Positions 1 through 8,400 are shown, counted from the first letter of the stretch. The stretch is DNA of 64,000 nt from Marvinbryantia formatexigens DSM 14469 (GCF_025148285.1 NZ_CP102268.1:3689501-3753500); one strand, 5' to 3'. Numbers and translations are program-made. Notes: generated by a model not told the origin, from the letters alone.

Positions 1-79
1 AGCTTTGTCAACAGGTTGTATGCGCAGTCGTGCAGTTTGCAGGCGCCGGGGCGATGGAGCTCCTGGCGGCATAATTGAT

Positions 80-138
80 GAAAGTAAAATCCGGAGCGCG
101 GGCAGTATAAAACTGTCTGGCTCCGGATTTTTACTTTC
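80..138. terminator. Bidirectional terminator-like hairpin
   Basis: An inverted repeat pairs 80-97 with 120-138 (GC core CCGGAGC/GCTCCGG, outer A/T-rich arms) around a loop that has its own small CAGT/ACTG stem. The T-rich outer arms can act as a U-tract on either strand. It lies just past the stop codon of the minus-strand gene at 162-1181 and probably ends that transcript. Confidence 0.7.
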
Positions 139-161
139 CATAAAAATTTACACACTTACTC

Positions 162-1181
162 TTATGTGGTGGCAGAACATTCACGCAGCGCCTCCAGAAT
201 CTTGTCAGATGCAATACCGGTCTGGGCAGCAATCTCCTCCGGCGGATAGGTCTGGGAAAGCAGCAGAATCAGTTTCTGCTGTTCACTCTCCAGGCTCTGC
301 TTTTCGCTTTCCAGGTTTTGTTTTTCGCTTTCCAGACTCTGCTTTTCACATTCCAGGTTTTGTTTTTCGCTTTCCAGATGCTTGTTTTTCTTTTCCAGCT
401 TTTCTATTTCGTATTCCAGGATATCGACATCAAAAATTAATGCATCTTCTGTCATCTGATTCACTCCCTCTTTTTTCAGCTCGTCATATTGCTCATAGAT
501 ATGGCGGTAGAGATACAGAATCATCCGCGAAAGCTTCAGCGCTTCTGTGGGAGTAATATTTCCGACCTCTACATTTCGGTTTAGTGAGTTTAGTATATCA
601 TGAGTGATTAAATTTTTCAATGCTTCTATATTTTCTTTTGTACGTTTTTGCTCAATGGTCCGGCGCAGTTTTAAAAGCTGGAAGGGAAGGAGCATGATGA
701 GCTTTTTACGGTCCAGCTCTTCCAGAGAGTGCTTTAAATATTTAAATACAGGTACTCTATATAAAAAGCTTCCCTGCTCCCCGAAGCTGATTTTCAGAAT
801 ATATTCATCTGGAAAGCTTTCATCATCGTAAAGGTATACGATAAGAGGCTCCGGAAAGCAGATGGTATCCTGATTATCGGCTGTGCGGATGGCGTGATGG
901 AAGCCATATTCCAGAACACGCAAGAGAATATCGCCGTCTTTGGTCATCTGAAATTCAACATGGTAGCTGCTGGAATGATTAATCGTAACAATGGTATCTG
1001 CCAGTGTCTTTTTCAGACTGTCATCCGTATTTTCTGTCCAGTGGTAGTCTACATCGCTGTCGGGAGGATAGTCCGTACCAAAAAGACCGTTAATGAGGAA
1101 AACGGTACAGCGGGTGGAAAGAGAGAGACAGCGCTTGGCAATGCGGTCATAGATGTCGTGATATTCATATGCTTCGTTCAT
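162..1181 (-). CDS. Rpn-like PD-(D/E)XK nuclease-family protein
   Basis: A 339-residue protein resembling the Rpn/PD-(D/E)XK 'transposase-like' families that are numerous in Lachnospiraceae. What is visible: an N-terminal domain opening YDIYDRIAKRC-like, a VEFQM segment near residue 75 that fits the E-x-Q/K nuclease motif, and a C-terminal coiled coil (about residues 255-310) made of near-identical heptads of the type LESEKQN. A short HTH-like tail with EEIAAQTGIASDKILEAL follows. The start is well supported: AAGGAGG lies 6 bases upstream and a consensus promoter is at 1253-1281. The heptads are also repetitive at DNA level, so their number may vary between strains. Known members of the family are linked to RecA-independent recombination; a role here is inference. 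Confidence 0.7.
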   Translation of the reverse strand: MNEAYEYHDIYDRIAKRCLSLSTRCTVFLINGLFGTDYPPDSDVDYHWTENTDDSLKKTLADTIVTINHSSSYHVEFQMTKDGDILLRVLEYGFHHAIRTADNQDTICFPEPLIVYLYDDESFPDEYILKISFGEQGSFLYRVPVFKYLKHSLEELDRKKLIMLLPFQLLKLRRTIEQKRTKENIEALKNLITHDILNSLNRNVEVGNITPTEALKLSRMILYLYRHIYEQYDELKKEGVNQMTEDALIFDVDILEYEIEKLEKKNKHLESEKQNLECEKQSLESEKQNLESEKQSLESEQQKLILLLSQTYPPEEIAAQTGIASDKILEALRECSATT

Positions 1182-1516
1182 AAAACCTCCTTGTTTTAAT
1201 ATGTGTAAATTATTTGTGCGGATTAAAATTTAATATTTTAAAAGATGAGTTTATTATATGTTATAAAACAGAAAAAGTCAATAAAAATAATATATAATTA
1301 AAAAGTGAATTAAAAAGGATGAAATTATGATTATAAAGAACTGAGTGAATATCCTGAGCATAAAAATGGAGCCATTGCTCTATAAATGATTACTCATTTA
1401 TTTTGCAACGACTCCTCTGGAAACGTGTGTTACAGGAAACAGCAGCCGGAGAAGCATAACGCCTGGTTATCCGCCAGCGGGTGTGGGGCCTGGTTATCCG
1501 TTAGTTTGTATGCCGC
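1182..1516. other. Intergenic stretch with short TTATCC repeats
   Basis: No gene is supported here. The right part holds spaced copies of (G/A)GTTATCC at 1465, 1492 and 1519 (27-base spacing), and a related TGTTATCC at 1534 runs into the 3' end of the ABC-F gene. The left part holds the promoter of the upstream minus-strand gene. Confidence 0.5.
1253..1281 (-). promoter_or_regulatory. Sigma-A type promoter
   Basis: Read on the minus strand: -35 TTGACT (1276-1281), 17-base spacer, -10 TATAAT (1253-1258). It points at the Rpn-like gene, whose start lies about 70 bases downstream. Confidence 0.8.
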
Positions 1517-3154
1517 TTAGTTATCCTCCAGCTTGTTATCCATTGTATAAATCTGGCGTTTTCTTGCCATCTCATCGCTTGCCAGATATTCGTCGTAGGT
1601 GGTGATTTTATCAATCATGATACCGTTCGGCAGAATTTCCATAATGCGGTTGGCGGTTGTCTCCACGAGCTGGTGGTCGTGTGAGGCAAACAGGATAACG
1701 CCGGGGAATTTCACCATACCGGTATTTAAAGAGGAGATAGACTCCATATCCAGATGGTTGGTCGGCTCATCGAAAATGAGCACATTCGCACCGGAAATCA
1801 TCATTTTGGATAAGAGACATCTGACCTTTTCTCCTCCGGAGAGCACCTTTACTTTTTTTACGCCGTCGTCGCCGGCAAACAGCATACGACCGAGGAAACC
1901 GCGCACATAGGTGACATCTTTGATTTCGGAATATTGCGTTAGCCAGTCTACGATAATCAAATCGTTGTCAAATTCCTTTGTGCTATCCTTCGGAAAATAT
2001 GCCTGTGAGGTCGTCACACCCCATTTGTAGCTTCCGGAATCCGGTTCCATTTCGCCCATCAGAATCTGGAAGAGTACCGTCTTGGCAAATTCGTTGCCGC
2101 CTACAAACGCCACCTTGTCATCGTGATTCAGCGTGAAGGTGAGATTATCCAGTACTTTTACGCCGTCAATGGTTTTGCACAGGTTCTCTACGGAAAGCAC
2201 TTCATTTCCGATTTCGCGGTTAGGGCGGAAGTCGATATACGGATATTTACGGCTGGACGGCTTGATGGTATCCAGCTCGATTTTCTCCAGCGCACGCTTT
2301 CTGGAAGTAGCCTGTTTGGACTTGGAAGCGTTGGCGCTGAAACGGGAAATGAATTCCTGCAGCTCTTTGATTTTCTCTTCTTTCTTTTTGTTCGCTTCCT
2401 TCATCTGCTTGATCATGAGCTGACTGGATTCGTACCAGAAATCGTAGTTTCCGGCGTAAAGCTGAATCTTGCCGTAGTCGATGTCCGCGATGTGCGTACA
2501 TACTTTATTAAGGAAGTAACGGTCGTGTGAGACGACGATAACGGTATTTGGAAAGTCGATTAAAAATTCCTCCAGCCATTCGATGGCAGCCAGATCCAGA
2601 TGGTTGGTCGGCTCGTCCAGAAGCAGAATGTCCGGATTTCCGAACAGAGCTCTTGCCAGAAGCACTTTCACCTTTTCGCTGCCGTTTAAATCCTTCATCA
2701 TTGTATAATGCAGGTCTGGCTCAATGCCAAGACCATTCAGAAGCTGCGCGGCATCGGATTCCGCTTCCCAGCCGTTCATTTCGGCAAATTCGCCCTCCAG
2801 CTCACTGGCGCGGATGCCGTCCGCCTCGGAAAAATCTTCTTTGGCATAAATGGCTTCTTTTTCTTTCATGATATCATACAGGCGCTGATTGCCCATGATG
2901 ACGGTGTCCAGCACCGGAAAATCATCATATTTAAAATGGTCCTGCTCCAGGACGGAGAGACGCTGTCCGGGCGTAATGGAGACATCGCCCTTGGTGGTTT
3001 CCAGCTCGCCGGAGAGAATCTTCAGAAAGGTGGATTTCCCGGCACCGTTGGCGCCGATCAGACCGTAGCAGTTGCCCTCGGTAAATTTAATATTTACGTC
3101 CTCGAACAGCGCTTTCTTGCCTATCCGAAGTGTTACATTGTTTGCACTAATCAT
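1517..3154 (-). CDS. ABC-F family ATPase (YkpA/YbiT type)
   Basis: A 545-residue soluble protein with two tandem ABC domains and no membrane segment, the layout of ABC-F proteins that act on the ribosome. Domain 1 has Walker A GANGAGKST and Walker B LLLDEPTNHLD; its signature is altered (LNGSEKVKV). Domain 2 has a good signature (LSGGEKVR) and FDEPTNHLD but a degenerate Walker A (GGNEFAKT). Because each ATP site uses Walker A of one domain and the signature of the other, this leaves one canonical and one degenerate site, which matches the YkpA-type subgroup. The linker (about 240-310) is charged and helical. Whether it gives drug resistance or is a housekeeping translation factor cannot be told; the subgroup favours housekeeping. 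A weak GAGG site precedes the start. Confidence 0.9.
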   Translation of the reverse strand: MISANNVTLRIGKKALFEDVNIKFTEGNCYGLIGANGAGKSTFLKILSGELETTKGDVSITPGQRLSVLEQDHFKYDDFPVLDTVIMGNQRLYDIMKEKEAIYAKEDFSEADGIRASELEGEFAEMNGWEAESDAAQLLNGLGIEPDLHYTMMKDLNGSEKVKVLLARALFGNPDILLLDEPTNHLDLAAIEWLEEFLIDFPNTVIVVSHDRYFLNKVCTHIADIDYGKIQLYAGNYDFWYESSQLMIKQMKEANKKKEEKIKELQEFISRFSANASKSKQATSRKRALEKIELDTIKPSSRKYPYIDFRPNREIGNEVLSVENLCKTIDGVKVLDNLTFTLNHDDKVAFVGGNEFAKTVLFQILMGEMEPDSGSYKWGVTTSQAYFPKDSTKEFDNDLIIVDWLTQYSEIKDVTYVRGFLGRMLFAGDDGVKKVKVLSGGEKVRCLLSKMMISGANVLIFDEPTNHLDMESISSLNTGMVKFPGVILFASHDHQLVETTANRIMEILPNGIMIDKITTYDEYLASDEMARKRQIYTMDNKLEDN

Positions 3155-3180
3155 CTTAAATCCTCACTTTAAAAATTAAT

Positions 3181-3390
3181 AAGGGCATGCGCCCTATGAA
3201 ACCGGCGCCGTATGAGCCCGGCTACATGCAAGCATGCACGGACTTCCGGGACCGGTTTCTGCTGCTGACGCAGTGCGATGCTCGGAAATCAGTGATTTCC
3301 TCACTAAGGGCATGCGCCCTATGAAACCACTGCTTCGTACGTCCGATTGCATGCAAGCATGCACGGACTTCCGAATCACTGGTTTCGCAC
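3181..3390. repeat. Tandem repeat, 125-bp unit, rich in palindromes
   Basis: Two blocks recur at an exact offset of 125 bases: 3181-3203 with 3306-3328, and 3225-3248 with 3350-3373. Each unit carries a GGGC-ATGC-GCCC hairpin and a CATGCAAGCATGC palindrome, and GAAACC/GGTTTC arms enclose the middle. The second unit is incomplete or diverged. It looks like a REP/BIME-like intergenic element rather than coding sequence. Confidence 0.75.
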
Positions 3391-3440
3391 TGCTTATTGC
3401 TGTCATTATATTAAGATATTGTGAAAAAAGCAAGTGTTTC

Positions 3441-3469
3441 TTGTGGATTGGAGGCTTTTGTGTTATGCT
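3441..3469 (+). promoter_or_regulatory. Extended -10 promoter candidate for LCP gene
   Basis: TTGTGG (3441-3446), 17 bases, TATGCT (3464-3469) with an upstream TGT extended -10. The LCP start codon is 22 bases downstream, preceded by GGGGAG. Confidence 0.5.
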
Positions 3470-3491
3470 ACGATGGAAAGGGGAGATTTAG

Positions 3492-4517
3492 ATGGCACGA
3501 AGAAAGAAAAAAATACACTGGATAAGGTTTATTCTTGAGGTACTGGTTCTTCTGATTCTGGCGGCGGGACTTTTTGTAGCGGCAAAGTTTGTGAAAATCA
3601 ACCGGGGAAGCCTGGAGATGGAGAACATAGTGAAGAATGAGAGCATTTCATCGGATGAGCTGAGCGCGATGGACGGCTACAAGGATATTGCTTTTTTCGG
3701 CGTGGATTCCAGGGAAGGGGCGCTGGATTCCGGTACGAACAGCGATACTATCATGATTTGCAGCATCAACCAGAAAACATATGAGATAAAGCTTGTATCT
3801 GTGTACCGGGATACGTACCTGGATACGATAGATAACGGCTACAGTAAATGCAATTCGTCATACGCGGTCGGCGGAGCGGAGACGGCAATCAGTATGCTCA
3901 ATAAAAATCTGGATCTGAATATCACGGATTATGTGACCGTAAATTTTGAGGCGGTCGTAGAGCTGGTGGATCTGTTTGGCGGCGTGGATATCAATCTGAC
4001 AGAGGGAGAGGTGCAGCTTCTGAACGGGTATCTGGTGGAAGGACGCGAGGTACTTGGAAGAGAGTGCGAGGATGTTCCGGGACCGGGACTTCAGCACCTG
4101 AATGGTATGCAGGCGCTTGCCTACAGCCGCATCCGCTACATCGGCCTGGATTATGAGCGCACAGAGCGTCAGAGAACGGTTCTGGAGCAGGTTCTGGAAA
4201 AGGTAAAGAGCAGCGATATATTTACGCTGAATGAGGCGATTGATACGCTGCTTCCTAAAATATCGACCAGCCTTTCCGTAACGGAGCTGTTAAAACTGGC
4301 GGCCGGAGCAGGAAAAATGAATTTAACTGAGACAACAGGCTTTCCGTTCGATAAAACAACGATGGATATCTCGGCGGGCGACTGTGTGATACCGGTCAAT
4401 CTGGCAGCAAACGTTACGCAGCTCCATGAATTTTTGTATGGTTCTACAGGCTATACGCCATCCGCAACCGTGCAGGAAATCAGCAATAACATATCGGCGG
4501 AGACCGGAATTTACTAA
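3492..4517 (+). CDS. LytR-CpsA-Psr (LCP) family ligase
   Basis: LCP proteins are membrane-anchored phosphotransferases that move lipid-linked glycopolymers (capsule, teichoic acid) onto peptidoglycan outside the cell. This 341-residue protein has a basic N-terminus, one membrane segment (about 13-32), then the LCP domain with the expected arginines in FFGVDSRE, VSVYRDT, YSRIRY and ERTERQRTVL, and the FGGVDINL turn. The start has GGGGAG upstream. It sits ahead of the polysaccharide operon but behind separate regulatory DNA, so it probably has its own promoter. It is one of two LCP genes in this locus. Confidence 0.9.
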   Translation: MARRKKKIHWIRFILEVLVLLILAAGLFVAAKFVKINRGSLEMENIVKNESISSDELSAMDGYKDIAFFGVDSREGALDSGTNSDTIMICSINQKTYEIKLVSVYRDTYLDTIDNGYSKCNSSYAVGGAETAISMLNKNLDLNITDYVTVNFEAVVELVDLFGGVDINLTEGEVQLLNGYLVEGREVLGRECEDVPGPGLQHLNGMQALAYSRIRYIGLDYERTERQRTVLEQVLEKVKSSDIFTLNEAIDTLLPKISTSLSVTELLKLAAGAGKMNLTETTGFPFDKTTMDISAGDCVIPVNLAANVTQLHEFLYGSTGYTPSATVQEISNNISAETGIY

Positions 4518-4547
4518 AACTCATAAATGAAAATGTTGAATTTGGGG

Positions 4548-4576
4548 TAGAAAAATCCGGCAGAATATGCTAAGAT
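4548..4576 (+). promoter_or_regulatory. Promoter of first hairpin RNA candidate
   Basis: TAGAAA (4548-4553), exactly 17 bases, then TGC-TAAGAT (4571-4576), an extended -10. The -35 is embedded in a GGGGTAGAAA motif shared with the promoter at 4697. Confidence 0.5.
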
Positions 4577-4582
4577 ACTATT

Positions 4583-4660
4583 GAATCACATTCGACGCAG
4601 AAAGATACGGAAAGTAATCCTTACAAAAGATAAAGCTGCGTTGGGTGTGATTTCTTTATT
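4583..4660 (+). ncRNA. Candidate small RNA, copy 1 of tandem pair
   Basis: A 17-bp helix pairs 4584-4600 with 4636-4652 with no mismatch (G-U pairs counted), closing a 35-nt loop that ends ACAAAAGATAAAG; a U-rich tail (UUUCUUUAUU) follows. The promoter at 4548-4576 would start the transcript right at the stem. Compared with the second copy, stem position 13 changes from C-G to U-A and two further pairs change while pairing is kept, so the structure and not just the sequence is conserved. No open reading frame is present. It matches no riboswitch or RNA class I recognise. Confidence 0.55.
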
Positions 4661-4696
4661 CTGGAGAAGAATCCTTTAAATTTTTAATTTCAGGGG

Positions 4697-4725
4697 TAGA
4701 AAATTCTGGAAGAGTGTGTTAGAAT
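4697..4725 (+). promoter_or_regulatory. Promoter of second hairpin RNA candidate
   Basis: TAGAAA (4697-4702), 17 bases, TGT-TAGAAT (4720-4725). Same architecture as at 4548. Its CAGGGGTAGAAAATT context is found again, 15 of 15 bases, in the glf promoter near 60619. Confidence 0.5.
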
Positions 4726-4731
4726 AACCGG

Positions 4732-4806
4732 GAAATCACATTTGATGCAGAGAGAATATAAAATATTCCTACAAAAGATAAAGCTGCATTGGATGTGATT
4801 TCTTTT
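4732..4806 (+). ncRNA. Candidate small RNA, copy 2 of tandem pair
   Basis: A second 17-bp helix pairs 4734-4750 with 4784-4800, again without mismatch, around a 33-nt loop whose 3' half (CCTACAAAAGATAAAG) is almost identical to copy 1. A U-rich tail UUUCUUUUC follows. The start-to-start spacing to copy 1 is about 150 bases. The two copies sit between an LCP gene and the main polysaccharide promoter. Confidence 0.55.
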
Positions 4807-5012
4807 CATTATGTCACATCTTGCTATGGATTCTGAAAAAATAATCTTAAATATGTCAAAATAGCCTGCATTTTTTTGCGAAAATCCAGATTTAAAGGAA
4901 GATATTGGAGACGTTATCGGATATGGTTGCAAAAAAGAGGGTGTTTTATGCCAAAACAGCTATACAAATATCACAAAAAATCCCGAAAATCAAATATAAT
5001 ATGTGTTTTTTG

Positions 5013-5041
5013 TTGACAGAAAAAAATGAAAAAGTTATAAT
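5013..5041 (+). promoter_or_regulatory. Main promoter of polysaccharide operon
   Basis: Perfect consensus: TTGACA (5013-5018), 17 bases, TATAAT (5036-5041). The leader of about 90 bases holds a small TACCGG/CCGGTA hairpin (5074-5100). It drives cpsB and the genes after it. Confidence 0.85.
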
Positions 5042-5136
5042 CTAAGAGATGAAGTCGGTAATATCAATGAAGGTACCGGGGAACGTATTGGATTCCGGTA
5101 TAATTGTGCGCAATACAGGGTGGAGGGTGATGCGGG

Positions 5137-5856
5137 TTGCCTGGAATAACGGATATGCATTGTCATATTCTGCCGGGGCTGGATGATGGATGCCAGAGCA
5201 TGGATGAAACAATACAGACGCTCCGGGAAGCAGAGCGGCAGCAGATTCGTCAGATGATTGTTACGCCGCATTATTATCCGGGCAGATATATGGTATCTGC
5301 GATTCAGGTAAGAAAAACGCTGGACGAAGTACGCAGGCAATGTGAGAAGCAGGGGATAAACATCACACTTTATCCGGGACAGGAATGCTTTTACTATTCC
5401 GGGCTGACAGAGCTGCTTAATTCCGGCAGTGTGCTTACTCTCGCGGAAAGCCGCTACGTACTGGTAGAGTTTTCGCCGGATTGTCTGTTTACCTATCTTT
5501 TAAGTGGATTGCGGGATTTACGACAGAACGGATACATTCCGATACTTGCTCATTTTGAACGCTACCGCTGTCTGCAGAAAGAAGGACATCTGGAGATGCT
5601 GAAAGAGCAGGAATATCTGCTTCAGATGAATTTTGATACGCTGCTGCAAAAAGACGGCTGGTTCCGGAAAAATCCCTGGCGGGCAGTTGTGAAAAACGGA
5701 GCGGTGGATTTTCTGGGAAGCGATTGTCATGGGACAGATTTCCGCCCGCTGCGTGTGGCGGAGGTTTACGAATGGCTGGGTGTACATTTAAATTCCCGGC
5801 AAAGAAAACAGATATTAACGGATAATATCCAAAAAATACTACAAAATATATATTAG
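5137..5856 (+). CDS. cpsB: CpsB-type tyrosine-protein phosphatase (PHP family)
   Basis: A 239-residue manganese-dependent phosphatase of the CpsB/YwqE type that dephosphorylates the CpsD kinase and so tunes polymer export and length. Metal ligands are visible in order: DMHCHILPGLDDG at the N-terminus, TPHYYPG (about 44), LVEFSP, ILAHFERY (about 137) and GSDCHG (about 194). The start is a TTG with GGAGG 10 bases upstream; an ATG at 5130 is in another frame. It is first in the operon, 8 bases before the chain-length gene. Confidence 0.92.
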   Translation: MPGITDMHCHILPGLDDGCQSMDETIQTLREAERQQIRQMIVTPHYYPGRYMVSAIQVRKTLDEVRRQCEKQGINITLYPGQECFYYSGLTELLNSGSVLTLAESRYVLVEFSPDCLFTYLLSGLRDLRQNGYIPILAHFERYRCLQKEGHLEMLKEQEYLLQMNFDTLLQKDGWFRKNPWRAVVKNGAVDFLGSDCHGTDFRPLRVAEVYEWLGVHLNSRQRKQILTDNIQKILQNIY

Positions 5857-5864
5857 AGGATGAT

Positions 5865-6608
5865 ATGGAAAAAACAACAGAACAAAATCAAATGGAACTA
5901 AAAGAAAGAAGGATTGCGGAGGAAGAAGACGTCATTGATTTAAAAGAAGTCTTTTATGTGCTCCTTGGCGGATGGAAAGCAATTTTTCTGGCAATGCTGA
6001 TCGGGGCTGCCGCGTTTGGCGCTTATCACCACTTTATGATAACGCCATCCTATCAGGCGGACGCCATGATTTATATTACAAACACGGATTCTGTGATTAC
6101 TTTTTCGGATTTGCAGCTCAGTTCCGCACTTACGGAGGACTACACGAATATTATTAAGAGCCGTACCGTGCTGAACCGTGTTATTGACGAACTGGATCTG
6201 GACATAAATTATAAGCAGCTTGGGAATCTGGTGAGTGTGGAAAATCCGGAATCCACGCACATTATACATATTTATGTTACAACAGATGATCTGGAACTCA
6301 GCAGGAACATTGCAAACGCGCTGCTGAATGTCAGCGTCAGCCAGATTTATCAGATTATCGGAAGCAGCGAGCCGACGATCATTGATTACGCGGAAGCGGA
6401 GGCTGTGGAAAATGTAACGCCGGGACTGACAAGATATATGGCAATGGGAGCGCTGCTTGGAGCGGTGGTTGTCTGCGCTGTTCTTATTATCCGGATGCTG
6501 ATGAATACCACGATGAAAACAGAAGAAGATATTGATAAGTACCTGCATCTGCCGGTGCTTGCGGCGGTGCCGTATTACAATGAACACACCACAAGGAAAG
6601 GAAAATAA
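5865..6608 (+). CDS. cpsC: Chain-length determinant / kinase activator (Wzz-CpsC)
   Basis: A 247-residue Wzz-family membrane protein. An acidic cytosolic head (EEEDVIDLKEVF) precedes membrane helix 1 (about 38-58, ending HHFMITPSYQADA). An extracellular coiled part follows, and helix 2 (about 190-213) comes after the typical VTPGLTRYMAMGALLGA segment. In Gram-positive systems this protein activates the separate CpsD kinase, encoded here 3 bases downstream, and controls chain length. Confidence 0.92.
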   Translation: MEKTTEQNQMELKERRIAEEEDVIDLKEVFYVLLGGWKAIFLAMLIGAAAFGAYHHFMITPSYQADAMIYITNTDSVITFSDLQLSSALTEDYTNIIKSRTVLNRVIDELDLDINYKQLGNLVSVENPESTHIIHIYVTTDDLELSRNIANALLNVSVSQIYQIIGSSEPTIIDYAEAEAVENVTPGLTRYMAMGALLGAVVVCAVLIIRMLMNTTMKTEEDIDKYLHLPVLAAVPYYNEHTTRKGK

Positions 6609-6611
6609 AAA

Positions 6612-7412
6612 ATGGAACAGCAGCAATATTGGCAGCCGGCAATGCAGCCGCAGGGAACGCCGGTCCGGAGGGTGGTGCAGCCACAGATAGAACCGTTACC
6701 GTTTCAGGCGAGAGAGGCAATCAACGTACTTCGCGGAAATATCCAGCTGAGCGGATACGATTTAAAAACGATTGCGATTACCAGCGCGGTGGCGCATGAA
6801 GGAAAATCCTCCATTGCTTTCCGCCTTGCAAAAAGTATGGCGGCGCTTGGAAAAAAGACGCTTTATCTGGACTGCGATATCCGTAATTCGATGACCATGA
6901 GTTATTATAATATCCAGATCAAGACGGTAGGGCTCACAGAGTATCTGTGCGGCAGAGAATCGATGGCAAACATCGTATACAAGACGGACGACCAGTGGAT
7001 GGATATGATTTTTACGGGCGCATCGGCGCCAAGTCCCAGTGAACTGATTTCGGGACCGTTATTTGAACAGCTGATTAAGTGGACACGCGAAAACTACGAT
7101 TATGTTATTGTGGATACGCCGCCGGTAAATGCTGTTATTGATGGCGCACTTATAGCGAAGAGGTGTGATGGAAGTATTCTGGTTATTGAGAGCGGGCTTA
7201 CCGAGCGCAAGCAGGCAATTCAGGCAAAGAGACAGCTGGAATATGCCGGCATCAGAATACTGGGGACCGTTCTGAATAAGATTGGAACAAAGAAGAGCGG
7301 TTACGGCTATGGTTATGGTTACGGATACGGTTATGGCTATGGCTACGGTTACGGAGAAGACAGGAAGAGCAAGAAGAATGCCGGGACGAAAAAGAAGAAG
7401 AAAGCAAAATAA
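6612..7412 (+). CDS. cpsD: CpsD-type BY-kinase (tyrosine autokinase)
   Basis: A 266-residue cytosolic bacterial tyrosine kinase. Walker A is AVAHEGKSS (about 58-66), Walker A' LYLDCDIRN (about 87), Walker B VIVDTPP (about 168). The C-terminal tail carries the phosphate-acceptor cluster as about nine alternating Tyr-Gly pairs followed by a lysine-rich end. The Tyr-Gly tract comes from a 6-base DNA repeat (about 7300-7353), so the number of tyrosines could change by slippage. The 3' end overlaps the next gene by 35 bases. Confidence 0.93.
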   Translation: MEQQQYWQPAMQPQGTPVRRVVQPQIEPLPFQAREAINVLRGNIQLSGYDLKTIAITSAVAHEGKSSIAFRLAKSMAALGKKTLYLDCDIRNSMTMSYYNIQIKTVGLTEYLCGRESMANIVYKTDDQWMDMIFTGASAPSPSELISGPLFEQLIKWTRENYDYVIVDTPPVNAVIDGALIAKRCDGSILVIESGLTERKQAIQAKRQLEYAGIRILGTVLNKIGTKKSGYGYGYGYGYGYGYGYGYGEDRKSKKNAGTKKKKKAK

Positions 7413-8400
7413 AAAAGTCTTTTTATACAGCGCGGCCGTAGTAATTATACTGGCGGTGGGGCTGGGTATCTGGGCGTACCAGATACAGAAGCGGCAGCAA
7501 AGTCTTCATGTTACTGCCGGGAATTCCGTGGATATGAAAGCGGGATACCGCAATATCACATATAATGGAAAAGAATATCAGTATAATTCGCTTATTACGA
7601 CTGTCCTGTATGCCGGCGTCGACTCCGAAGGAGAGATGAAAGAAAATGAAAGCTATACAGGCGCGGCAAGGGCGGACAGCATTTCGGTGGCGGTGCTGGA
7701 TAAGAAGCATGAAAAAATGACGATTATTGCACTGAGCCGCGATACGATGACAGATGTCCGCAGATATTCCATGTCGGGCAGGGACCGCGGAACCTACGAG
7801 ACGCATCTCGGTTTTGCCTATGCTTACGGGGACGGCGGCGAGGTCAGCTGCGAGAATCTGCGTGAGGCAGTATCCAATCTGCTCTGCGGAATCCCGATAG
7901 ACGAATATGTGGTGACAAATCAGTCCTCCATGACCCATATAAACGATCTGGTGGGCGGGGTGACTGTCACGGTGCCGAATAACGATCTGGCGGCTGAATA
8001 TCCGCAGCTTACAGAAGGTGCAGTGGTAAAGCTGGACGACACAAACGTGGGTGCTTATTTACAGTACCGTGATACAGAAACCGATCTGAGTAATGAAGGG
8101 CGTATCGAACGCCAGCAATCATATGTAACCGCATATGTCGGACAATTAAAACAGGTTCTGCAGGAAGACCTGGAGGGTACCTGGAACAGACTGGAAGAGA
8201 TGGATACGTATCTTCAGACGAGTATCACAAAAAATAAATACCTCAGTCTGGCGAAGCTTCTGGAAAAAACAGATTTTTCATTTGACAGCTATTATCGTCC
8301 GGAGGGCGAAAATGTAGTTGGCGAGGAACATGACGAATTCTACGTGGATGAGGAAGCGCTTCAGGAAAAGATAATCGAGCTTTTCTATGAAGAAATTTAA
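7378..8400 (+). CDS. LCP family protein, second copy
   Basis: An LCP-type ligase of about 340 residues. The best start is ATG 7378 (MPGRKRRRK), inside the 3' end of cpsD. An earlier in-frame start at 7282 would read through the Tyr-Gly repeat in the wrong frame and add nonsense. A basic head is followed by one membrane helix (about 18-37) and an extracellular LCP domain with YAGVDSEGE, IALSRDT, GGVTVTVPNND and GRIERQQSY. The wide variation from the copy at 3492 (an insert of charged residues after the VDS motif, no YSRIRY) suggests a different polymer or a regulatory role. Confidence 0.85.
   Translation: MPGRKRRRKQNKKVFLYSAAVVIILAVGLGIWAYQIQKRQQSLHVTAGNSVDMKAGYRNITYNGKEYQYNSLITTVLYAGVDSEGEMKENESYTGAARADSISVAVLDKKHEKMTIIALSRDTMTDVRRYSMSGRDRGTYETHLGFAYAYGDGGEVSCENLREAVSNLLCGIPIDEYVVTNQSSMTHINDLVGGVTVTVPNNDLAAEYPQLTEGAVVKLDDTNVGAYLQYRDTETDLSNEGRIERQQSYVTAYVGQLKQVLQEDLEGTWNRLEEMDTYLQTSITKNKYLSLAKLLEKTDFSFDSYYRPEGENVVGEEHDEFYVDEEALQEKIIELFYEEI

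Noticed and set aside
280-400. CRISPR-like or tandem DNA repeat
   Set aside because: The repeats are in frame and encode coiled-coil heptads; there are no unique spacers.
5-556. A 183-codon plus-strand frame with repeated F-R-F-P residues
   Set aside because: It is the reverse reading of the coiled-coil heptads of the minus-strand Rpn-like gene and of the terminator.
4583-4806. Known riboswitch (for example cyclic-di-GMP type) for the tandem hairpins
   Set aside because: The conserved core sequences of those classes are absent and no gene start follows each unit at riboswitch distance.
7300-7353. Minisatellite or CRISPR-like array
   Set aside because: It codes for the Tyr-Gly tail of the CpsD kinase.
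7282-7377. Longer start for the second LCP protein
   Set aside because: These codons only read the Tyr-Gly repeat of cpsD in another frame; the natural start is ATG 7378 before the basic head.
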